Below, piece by piece: positions 57,123 to 64,000 of a stretch of DNA of 64,000 nt. Within the stretch, counting starts at the first letter, position 1, and the number at the start of each line of letters is the position of its first letter. Origin of the DNA: Desulfonatronovibrio hydrogenovorans DSM 9292 (lineage in GTDB: Bacteria > Desulfobacterota > Desulfovibrionia > Desulfovibrionales > Desulfonatronovibrionaceae); contig NZ_JMKT01000008.1 in the NCBI RefSeq assembly GCF_000686525.1, positions 62,001-126,000 of the forward strand, in the 5' to 3' direction. A program made the translations under genes and the position numbers. The notes below the pieces were generated by a model. That model was not told where the DNA came from. It was given only the letters and a program-made list of their open reading frames with translations, and ran no database searches.

Positions 57123-58091
57123 ATGAAAAAGCTGAAAGATTTTTTTGCCGGAGAACTTCCGGTTGTGAACAAGGTGCTGTATCAGGAAATAAAGGGCCTG
57201 AACCCCCTGGTCCGGGAAGTCGGTGAGCACGTGCTCATGGCCGGGGGCAAGAGGCTGCGCCCCATGCTGACCATTCTCACGGCAGCCTGTTTTGGCGGTT
57301 CAAAAAAGGATATTCATCCCCTGGCCTGCTCCCTGGAACTGCTGCATTCGGCCACCCTGATCCATGACGATATTCTGGATAACGCCAATGTAAGAAGGGG
57401 CAGGGAGTCAGTCCACCTTGTCTTTGGTCTGAAGCGGGCCATACTGGCCGGGGATGCCTTTCTGGCCCTGGCCAATATGATCGTGGCCCGGTATGATGTT
57501 CCGGCCATGAACTTCTGTGTGGCCGAAGCCATTCAAAGGACCGTGACCGGGGAGATCCTGGAGATCGACAATCTGCGGAATCCTGAGATGGATGAGCAGG
57601 CCTATCTGGAAATTGTCACCGGCAAGACCGCATACCTGATTCAGGCGGCCTGTTCCTGCGGAGCCATGGCCGCTGGAGTGGCACCGGATATTCTGGACAA
57701 GGCCTCATCTTTCGGTCTGAACCTGGGGATCGCTTTTCAGCTTGTGGACGATGCCCTGGACTATGCTGCAGATGCTGAACTTCTGGGCAAGCCCCTGGGC
57801 GGAGATTTAAAGGAAGGCAAAATTACCCTGCCCTTGATCCTGCACCTGAAAAGTCTGCCCGGAACAGAACGCAATGAGCTCCTGGAAAGAATTTCAGCTG
57901 ATTCCCTGGATCAGGATGAGATCCAGAATATAATCAAAAGCATTCAGCAGGCCGGGCTGGATCGCCGGGTCAGAGCCAGAGCGGATGAGTATCTGAAGAG
58001 TGCCGGGCTGTGCCTGGATGTATTTCCGGCTTCTCCCCAGAAGGAACTGCTGGAGGAAATGCTGGAGCTGGTCAGAACCAGAAGGTTTTAA
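57123..58091 (+). CDS. Polyprenyl diphosphate synthase
   Basis: A 322-residue trans-prenyltransferase, started at ATG 57123. The two aspartate-rich motifs are 'ATLIHDDILDNANVRRG' (first) and 'FQLVDDALDYAAD' (second). 'GGKRLRPMLTILTAACFGG' precedes the first motif, as in heptaprenyl and octaprenyl synthases. It would make the menaquinone side chain; the chain length cannot be read here. The frame opens earlier (57054) but no start there is better. The next gene begins one base after its stop. Confidence 0.93.
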   Translation: MKKLKDFFAGELPVVNKVLYQEIKGLNPLVREVGEHVLMAGGKRLRPMLTILTAACFGGSKKDIHPLACSLELLHSATLIHDDILDNANVRRGRESVHLVFGLKRAILAGDAFLALANMIVARYDVPAMNFCVAEAIQRTVTGEILEIDNLRNPEMDEQAYLEIVTGKTAYLIQAACSCGAMAAGVAPDILDKASSFGLNLGIAFQLVDDALDYAADAELLGKPLGGDLKEGKITLPLILHLKSLPGTERNELLERISADSLDQDEIQNIIKSIQQAGLDRRVRARADEYLKSAGLCLDVFPASPQKELLEEMLELVRTRRF

Positions 58092-58092
58092 G

Positions 58093-60579
58093 ATGAAGAC
58101 CCGGACAAACAGGGAGATAACCAAGCCTTTAAGGGAATGCTTGAATCTGGTTTTTCCTCCAGTTATGCCCATGCTTGTCCGGGAGGCGGCCAAGCCGGCT
58201 CCGGATCTGGAGGAGCTGGCCAGGATCGTGGCCCTGGATCCAGGGCTGACAGTCACGATTCTATCTCTGGCCAATTCTTCCTATTACGGTTTGACCCAGA
58301 AGGTCAGTGATCTCAAAAGGGCCATGGTGGTCCTGGGCAGCAAGGAGATACTCAAGCTGGCCATTTCCGTTACCCTGAAAAAGAGCCTGTCCCTGAAGCT
58401 GGGCAGGTGCAGGCATGTCGAGTTTCAGAACTGGGCAGTGATGCTCTGGGGCGCCCTTGCTTCGGATATGCTGGCCAGAAAGGCGGCTCCCACAGAGGCG
58501 GACAACGTATATATCTGCGCTCTGGTCAAGGACCTGTCTCTGCTCCTTCTGTGCTGTTCAGAAGATCCAAAACTAAAAAAGCATGCCTCCCTCTGTCTGG
58601 AAGGTGAGCAGGGGATTCTTTGCCTCAGGGAGAATCAGCTGGAGGAGGAGCACAAGGCCTGGGGTATTACTCACGCCCGCCTGACCATGGACCTTCTGGA
58701 GTACTGGGGGTTTCCAGAGGGTGGGTGCATGATGCTGGCTGACCATCATGACCTGGAAAATATCCAGGATCATGAACCGGCTGTCCAGACCCTGATCCTG
58801 GGGACCTACTGGGCTGAAGTGGAGATGGGCGGGCAGGACATGTCCAGGCTGTTTCAGGTCAGGGGAATGGTCAAAGGCCTTTTCGGTCTTGATGAGAACG
58901 AATTTGAACAGATGAGGTCCAGGATATCATCCGGATTCAGGGCCATGTGTCAGAACCTGTCCCTGACCCCGGAAAAGGAAGATGTTGTTTTTTGTGACTT
59001 TCCGGTCCACAGGATCCAGGATCTTTATTTCACTGTCCAGGAGGTCCAGGATGTCCAGGGCGGGCTGCAGGATGTGGTCAGGACCCTGGTCAAGCACCTG
59101 TACTGGCTGTGGGGGATTGATGCCTTTGAAGTCTGTCTGCTTTCCCCAATTACCCATGAATCAATTCTTTTTTCCTGGACCAGGGACCAGGGGATCATGT
59201 CCCAGAAGGAAAGCATGGCCCAGGAGCATACCGGGGCCGGGATCCAGTTTTTTCTGGGAACCTATGGATACCTCCGGATCAAGAAGGTGGTGGACGAGGA
59301 AACTCTGTCCGAACTGGACCTTTATGCCGGCTTTTTAACCAGAAATTTTGAGACATACTTTTACCGGACTCTGAAGACAACTTCCAAGGCCAGGCTTATG
59401 GATTTCATGCCTGTGGGAGTGGCCAGGCTCTCAAGCCGGGCCAGGGTGCTCCAGGTCAACAGGCGCTTCAGAGAGATATTCAGCCTGAACCAGGATCCCA
59501 CTGGCCGGGATTTCTGGGAACTGGCCCGGGGCATTGTCCAGCAGGATGAGGATGATTCATGGAAACATTTTGTCAGCGGCAGGACCCAGCGGTTCAGCAA
59601 GATTTTCTGCCCCCTGGAGCCGTCAGCCATCAACCCTGACTCCCCCTGCTGGCATATGACCGCTCACCGGGTGACCATGGAGGGAGACCTCCAGATCCTG
59701 ATCATCCTGGAGGATGTTGCTGAGATATCGACCCTGGAGCAGGACATAGTCAGGCAGGGAGAATATCTGCGCGGGATTATCAACTCCATGCAGGACCTTG
59801 TCTTTACCATAGATGAGCAGGGCACAATCCTTTTTACGTCGCCGGGCTGCAGCCGGCAGCTGGTTGGCAAGAATTTCTTCAGGCTGAGCAATCCTTCTTC
59901 GGTCCTGGCCGGAACCTGGGGTCCGGGGATTTTGACTGAAAAGACCGGTCCGGTTGAAGTCAGTTTTTTTACCGAAGATTCAGTCAAGTCCCTGGAGCTG
60001 ATAATCTCCAGACTGAGCGGGCATTCCAGGCCTCAGTACCTGGTGGTAGGCAGGGATCTGACCATGATCAGGCGCCTGGAGGAAAAAATCAAGAAGCAGG
60101 CAACCTTTGATCACCTTACAGCCGTGTTCAACAGGCATCAGTTCTCCATATTCCTGGACAGGGAGATCCTGAGGTCCAGGAGAAAGGGCAGCGGACTGGG
60201 CATAATTTTTTTCGATCTGGACAGGTTCAAGGAATTCAACGACAGGTACGGTCACCAGGAAGGTGACGCTGCCCTGAAAAATTTTGGAAAGACACTGATC
60301 AATAACTCCAGAAAAGGGATGGACTACCCCTGCCGGTTTGGCGGGGACGAGTTCGTGCTCCTGGTTACTGATGCCGACCGGACCGGTCTTGAGGACCTGG
60401 TAAATCGACTGGTAGAGTCCTACAGCACAGGACATGACTTTGATCTGACCCTGAGTATCGGAATGGCCATTTTGAATGAAGGTGAAACCAAGGAACAGTT
60501 TCTGGACAGGGCTGACAAGGCCCTGTTCAAGGCCAAGGCAATCAGCGGCAACGCCTTTGTCTGGGCTGAAAACAGTTAG
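58093..60579 (+). CDS. HDOD-PAS-GGDEF regulator
   Basis: An 828-residue cytoplasmic signalling protein. The N-terminal HDOD domain (about 10-260) has 'LARIVALDPGLTVTILSLANSSYYGL' and 'DLKRAMVVLGSKEILKLA'. A GAF-like region (about 300-430), a PAS region ('YLRGIINSMQDLVFTIDEQGTILFTSPGC') and a C-terminal GGDEF domain ('FFDLDRFKEFNDRYGHQEGDAALKNFG', 'RFGGDEFVLLVT') follow. The GGDEF signature is intact, so it should make c-di-GMP. It starts one base after the prenyl synthase stop, a possible co-transcription with menaquinone genes. The ATG has a weak AAGG. Confidence 0.88.
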   Translation: MKTRTNREITKPLRECLNLVFPPVMPMLVREAAKPAPDLEELARIVALDPGLTVTILSLANSSYYGLTQKVSDLKRAMVVLGSKEILKLAISVTLKKSLSLKLGRCRHVEFQNWAVMLWGALASDMLARKAAPTEADNVYICALVKDLSLLLLCCSEDPKLKKHASLCLEGEQGILCLRENQLEEEHKAWGITHARLTMDLLEYWGFPEGGCMMLADHHDLENIQDHEPAVQTLILGTYWAEVEMGGQDMSRLFQVRGMVKGLFGLDENEFEQMRSRISSGFRAMCQNLSLTPEKEDVVFCDFPVHRIQDLYFTVQEVQDVQGGLQDVVRTLVKHLYWLWGIDAFEVCLLSPITHESILFSWTRDQGIMSQKESMAQEHTGAGIQFFLGTYGYLRIKKVVDEETLSELDLYAGFLTRNFETYFYRTLKTTSKARLMDFMPVGVARLSSRARVLQVNRRFREIFSLNQDPTGRDFWELARGIVQQDEDDSWKHFVSGRTQRFSKIFCPLEPSAINPDSPCWHMTAHRVTMEGDLQILIILEDVAEISTLEQDIVRQGEYLRGIINSMQDLVFTIDEQGTILFTSPGCSRQLVGKNFFRLSNPSSVLAGTWGPGILTEKTGPVEVSFFTEDSVKSLELIISRLSGHSRPQYLVVGRDLTMIRRLEEKIKKQATFDHLTAVFNRHQFSIFLDREILRSRRKGSGLGIIFFDLDRFKEFNDRYGHQEGDAALKNFGKTLINNSRKGMDYPCRFGGDEFVLLVTDADRTGLEDLVNRLVESYSTGHDFDLTLSIGMAILNEGETKEQFLDRADKALFKAKAISGNAFVWAENS

Positions 60580-60594
60580 GAGCAAAACATAATC

Positions 60595-63573
60595 ATGCTG
60601 GTTAAACTAGAACTTGATCTGCTTCCCAGGGTTGAGGATGTCCAGGGCAAAAGGACTGCAGACAAGATTAGAAATCAACTGAACATTCCTGTTGACTCGG
60701 TCAGGACCATAGCCTGTTATACTATTTCCGGAATAACCGGGATGCAGCAGCAGGAAGTGCTGGAAAAAGAGGTCCTGTTCGACCCTGTGCTGCACCGTCC
60801 CTCCTATACACCGCAGGCCGCGGATTTCGACTGGATCATCGAGGTCGGGTTCAGACCCGGAGTCACCGACAACCAGGGCCGGACCGCGACCCAGACCCTG
60901 AGGATGGTCCTGGGGTCCAGCGATAATAAGATCCGGGTGTATACCAGCAGGCAGTTTCTCATCAAAGGCCGCTTGAGCAGGGACCAGGTTACGCATATTG
61001 CCAGGGATCTGCTGGCCAATGAACTCATCGAGCGCTTTGAAATCAAGAACAGTCAGGAATGGGCAGAAGAACCGGGATTCAAACTGGTTGAACCCAGGGT
61101 GACCGGCCAGGCCAGCGACCTGGTGGAAACCATTGTCCTGGAAGGATTGAAGGATGAGGAACTCATGAACCTGAGCCGGGAAAAGGTACTGGCCCTGAGC
61201 CTGGAGGAGATGCAGACCATCAGGGACTATTACCGTGATCCCCGGATCAAAAGGCAGCGGGCAGACCTGGGCCTGCCGGACCAGCCCACCGATGTTGAGC
61301 TGGAGTGCCTGGCCCAGACCTGGTCAGAACACTGCAAACATAAGATATTCAATGCCCGGATAAAGTACAGCAATACTGATACCGGGCGGGACACGGTCAT
61401 TGAAAGCCTTTTCAACACGTATATTGCCGGGAGTACTGCGGACATCCGCCGGGCCAGGGGGGATGGCGACTTCTGCCGGTCAGTGTTCAAGGACAATGCC
61501 GGAGTCATCAGCTTTGATCAGGACCTGGATGTCTGCATCAAGGTCGAAACCCATAACAGCCCTTCGGCCCTTGATCCTTATGGAGGGGCCCTGACCGGCA
61601 TTGTCGGGGTCAACCGGGATCCCATGGGAACCGGCATGGGCGCGGACCTGCTTTGCAACACAGATGTGTTCTGCTTTGCATCACCGTTTCATGATGACCC
61701 CCTTCCTCCCAGGCTCCTGCATCCCAGGCGGGTCATGGAAGGGGTCCGGGAAGGGGTTGAGCACGGAGGAAATAAATCCGGAATCCCCACGGTCAACGGA
61801 GCTGTGGTCTTTGAGGACAGATATCTGGGCAAGCCCCTGGTATTCTGCGGAACCGTAGGCACCATCCCGGCCAGCATTCACGGCAGACCCGGCCATGAAA
61901 AAAAGGCTCTGCCCGGTGACCTCATCGTCATGACTGGAGGGCGCATCGGCAAGGACGGGATTCACGGGGCCACTTTTTCCTCTGAGGAACTGCACGAGGG
62001 ATCACCAGCCACTGCAGTTCAGATCGGAGACCCCATCACCCAGCGCAAGATGTACGACTTCATCATCCGGGCCAGGAATCTGGGTCTGTACAATGCCATA
62101 ACCGACAACGGGGCCGGCGGACTGTCCTCATCAGTGGGAGAAATGGCTGAAGACAGCGGCGGGTGCGACCTGGACCTGAGCCTGGCTCCTCTCAAGTATG
62201 ACGGCCTCAATCCCTGGGAAATACTCCTGTCCGAGGCCCAGGAGCGGATGACCCTTGCTGTTCCGCCGGAAAACAGAGACCGGTTTTTAAGCCTGGCCAG
62301 GGAGATGGATGTGGAGGCCACAGTGCTGGGCCGGTTTACTTCAGATAAAATGTTCCGGGTTTTTTACGGTAAAAAACCAGTGGGCTGCCTGGAAATGGAC
62401 TTTCTGCATAACGGGCTTTCCAGAATGGAACTGGAAGCCGTCTGGACCCGGCCCGAGTTTCCAGATCCTCCGGTGGAGTCAGGAGAGCGGGATGGAGCTG
62501 AGCTGCTCAAGACAATGCTGTCCAGGCTCAATATCTGTTCCCGGGAATATATTATCAGGCAGTATGACCATGAGGTCCAGGGCGGAAGCGCTGTCAAGCC
62601 CCTGGTGGGTGTGGCCAGCGACGGACCCGGAGATGCGGCTGTTGTCCGTCCGGACCTTGGCAAGGACAGGGGTCTGGTCATATCCAACGGGATATGTCCC
62701 AGGTTCAGCGACTTTGACGCCTACTGGATGATGGCCAATGCCATTGATGAGGCTGTCCGGAATAACGTGGCTGCTGGCGGAGATATCAGACACATGGCCG
62801 GGGTGGACAATTTCTGCTGGTGCGACCCGGTCCATTCACCCAGAAATCCTGATGGAAGATACAAGCTGGCCCAGCTGGTCCGGGCCAACCAGGCCCTGGC
62901 CCACTTCTGCCGGGCCTACGGGGTGCCCTGTATTTCCGGGAAGGACTCCATGAAAAATGACTACGTTTTTGGAGAGATCAAGATCTCCATCCCGCCCACG
63001 GTCCTGTATTCTGTGATCAGTGTCATTGAAGATGTCAACAGGTGCGTGACATCGGATTTCAAGTTCCCGGAAGAGGACATCTTTATCCTGGGCCTGACCG
63101 GCAGGGAGCTGGGCGGAAGCGAGTATTATTCAGAACTGGGGATCAAGGCCGGAGAGGTGCCCCAGGTGGACGCTGTTTCAGCCCGGAAAAGATATCTTGC
63201 CCTGAATCTGGCCATGGAAAAAGGCCTGGTCACAGCCTGCCACGACCTTTCCGACGGCGGCCTGGGGGTTGCCCTGGCTGAAATGGCCATTGGAGGCCGG
63301 ATCGGGGCAGAGGTTGACCTGTCCAGGGTGCCGGCGGTCCCGGGCATGGCCTGGACAGAGATCCTTTTCAGTGAGTCAGCCAGCCGGCTCCTGGTTACGC
63401 TGAGACCGGAATGCCGGCAAGCCTTTGAAGCCCTTTTTCAAGGGGAGCATATGGCCTGGATAGGCAGGACCACTGCCCTGCCTGAACTGGTGATGGCCGA
63501 GGACGGCCGGACCCTGTTCAAAGCCCCGGTCACCGACCTGGTCCAGGCCTGGAAAAAGACCCTTGACTGGTAG
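60595..63573 (+). CDS. purL: PurS-PurL fusion phosphoribosylformylglycinamidine synthase
   Basis: A 992-residue enzyme. The first about 170 residues look like PurS ('VQGKRTADKIRNQL', 'FRPGVTDNQGRTATQTLRMVL', two similar halves). PurL follows: 'AQTWSEHCKHKIFNARI', 'VKVETHNSPSALDPYGGALTGIVG' (segments), 'GGNKSGIPTVNGAVVFEDRYLGKPLVFCGTVG', 'DNGAGGLSSSVGEMAEDSGG', and 'SGKDSMKNDYVFG'. There is no C-terminal glutaminase, so PurQ is separate. It amidates FGAR to FGAM. The size lies between the small (about 740) and large (about 1300) PurL forms. Confidence 0.95.
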   Translation: MLVKLELDLLPRVEDVQGKRTADKIRNQLNIPVDSVRTIACYTISGITGMQQQEVLEKEVLFDPVLHRPSYTPQAADFDWIIEVGFRPGVTDNQGRTATQTLRMVLGSSDNKIRVYTSRQFLIKGRLSRDQVTHIARDLLANELIERFEIKNSQEWAEEPGFKLVEPRVTGQASDLVETIVLEGLKDEELMNLSREKVLALSLEEMQTIRDYYRDPRIKRQRADLGLPDQPTDVELECLAQTWSEHCKHKIFNARIKYSNTDTGRDTVIESLFNTYIAGSTADIRRARGDGDFCRSVFKDNAGVISFDQDLDVCIKVETHNSPSALDPYGGALTGIVGVNRDPMGTGMGADLLCNTDVFCFASPFHDDPLPPRLLHPRRVMEGVREGVEHGGNKSGIPTVNGAVVFEDRYLGKPLVFCGTVGTIPASIHGRPGHEKKALPGDLIVMTGGRIGKDGIHGATFSSEELHEGSPATAVQIGDPITQRKMYDFIIRARNLGLYNAITDNGAGGLSSSVGEMAEDSGGCDLDLSLAPLKYDGLNPWEILLSEAQERMTLAVPPENRDRFLSLAREMDVEATVLGRFTSDKMFRVFYGKKPVGCLEMDFLHNGLSRMELEAVWTRPEFPDPPVESGERDGAELLKTMLSRLNICSREYIIRQYDHEVQGGSAVKPLVGVASDGPGDAAVVRPDLGKDRGLVISNGICPRFSDFDAYWMMANAIDEAVRNNVAAGGDIRHMAGVDNFCWCDPVHSPRNPDGRYKLAQLVRANQALAHFCRAYGVPCISGKDSMKNDYVFGEIKISIPPTVLYSVISVIEDVNRCVTSDFKFPEEDIFILGLTGRELGGSEYYSELGIKAGEVPQVDAVSARKRYLALNLAMEKGLVTACHDLSDGGLGVALAEMAIGGRIGAEVDLSRVPAVPGMAWTEILFSESASRLLVTLRPECRQAFEALFQGEHMAWIGRTTALPELVMAEDGRTLFKAPVTDLVQAWKKTLDW

Positions 63574-63599
63574 AGACCCTTTGGATGCGGGCCTTCCGG

Positions 63600-63624
63600 C
63601 CGGGCAGAATCTTGTTCTGCCCGG
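63600..63624 (+). terminator. Hairpin after purL
   Basis: CCGGGCAGAA (63600-63609) pairs with TTCTGCCCGG (63615-63624) with loop TCTTG. The T-tail is weak, so termination is uncertain. Confidence 0.5.
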
Positions 63625-63730
63625 TAATCTGAAAAATATGCTTGTTATTTTATCTGGTACTGTGTTAGCCAATCTTTAAAAAGCGGGCAGGAGGGCATTC
63701 TGCATCCACCAAGAAACCGGAGGTACACAG

Positions 63731-63976
63731 ATGGGTCAGGTCAAGATCGACGCGCAGAGCAAGAGCATTTCCATTCCCCAGTGGCTGTTTTTCAGCAAAA
63801 AAATTCCCTTGACCCAGATAAGGGAAAAAACCGAGCGCATTGAATCTTCAGGTGGCGGAAAGGTATTCAGGATGACCCTGAGCGGTGACTTCGGAAGTCA
63901 GGAAATCAGCTTTGATAATTATGAGAGCTACGCCACCTTTATTTATGAATATCAGAAGGCCATGCTTGGCGCCTGA
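63731..63976 (+). CDS. Hypothetical protein, 81 residues
   Basis: A small soluble protein beginning 'MGQVKIDAQSKSISIPQWLFF'-like (first 20 or so residues) with a beta-rich pattern and 'GKVFRMTLSGDFGSQEISFDNYESYATFIYEY'. GGAGG lies upstream of the ATG. The charged and amphipathic pattern suggests a folded beta domain, but no family is recognised. It lies 157 bases after purL. The ATG seems right. Confidence 0.7.
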   Translation: MGQVKIDAQSKSISIPQWLFFSKKIPLTQIREKTERIESSGGGKVFRMTLSGDFGSQEISFDNYESYATFIYEYQKAMLGA

Positions 63977-64000
63977 TAATGCCGTTTATTTCAGCCCGGA

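Noticed and set aside
56283-57230. 315-residue leftward frame opposite mqnD
   Set aside because: Antisense shadow of a gene with clear family motifs.

Overview
This window looks like a conserved chromosomal stretch of a sulfate-reducing deltaproteobacterium of the Desulfovibrionales type. That assignment is inferred from gene content: a tetraheme cytochrome c3, a siroheme-decarboxylase (alternative heme pathway) gene beside hemL, futalosine-pathway menaquinone genes, a DUF39 homocysteine-biosynthesis gene, a cytochrome c'-like XXXCH protein and an RfaE1-type heptose kinase. Lipid A, heptose and Tol-Pal-type functions indicate a Gram-negative cell. I see no phage, insertion sequence, CRISPR array or rRNA operon. 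Only two tRNAs are present, both tRNA-Ala.

Region 1 (1-15.8 kb) is an origin-proximal block. It holds the end of an NfeD gene, a slipin, a small XXXCH protein, and parA with a perfect parS site in its leader. A small antisense zinc-ribbon gene separates parA from parB, and rfaE1 follows parB. Three leftward genes come next: an HSDR_N-like protein, a LarE-like sulfur transferase and DUF39. A divergent promoter region then precedes dnaA-dnaN-gyrB-gyrA and a TPR lipoprotein. dnaA is AT-rich and strongly diverged.

Region 2 (15.8-36.8 kb) is housekeeping. A leftward run carries a LapA-domain protein, malQ, glgB, holB and purA; the glgB and malQ starts are translationally coupled. A rightward run carries an MltF-like transglycosylase, a stand-alone AICAR transformylase, an RNB exoribonuclease, secA, argJ, an HD phosphohydrolase, smpB, an LpxR-like lipid A deacylase and a GlcD-like oxidase. 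A class III nucleotide cyclase lies on the other strand.

Region 3 (37-49.8 kb) starts with two convergent tRNA-Ala genes (GGC and CGC). A glycosyltransferase diverges from rlmE-yebC-ruvC-ruvA-ruvB-thyX. An eight-helix membrane protein follows on the other strand. A cpoB-dprA-(small protein)-HDOD-GGDEF-xerC/D operon closes the region.

Region 4 (49.8-64 kb) concerns electron transport and its cofactors. It has an Ahb-type regulator/decarboxylase with hemL (heme), a cytochrome c3 with one unusual CX3CH motif, and a long acidic coiled-coil protein followed by a multi-hairpin RNA region. The menaquinone set menG-mqnB-mqnD-polyprenyl synthase comes next, then an HDOD-PAS-GGDEF regulator, a PurS-PurL fusion and a small hypothetical gene.

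No single obviously new multi-gene system stands out. The best leads are the CX3CH cytochrome c3, the diverged DnaA with its palindrome, the LarE/DUF39 pair, the heme-like XXXCH protein and the structured RNA at 54.2-54.35 kb. Starts were moved from the longest reading frame wherever a Shine-Dalgarno sequence clearly favoured a downstream codon.
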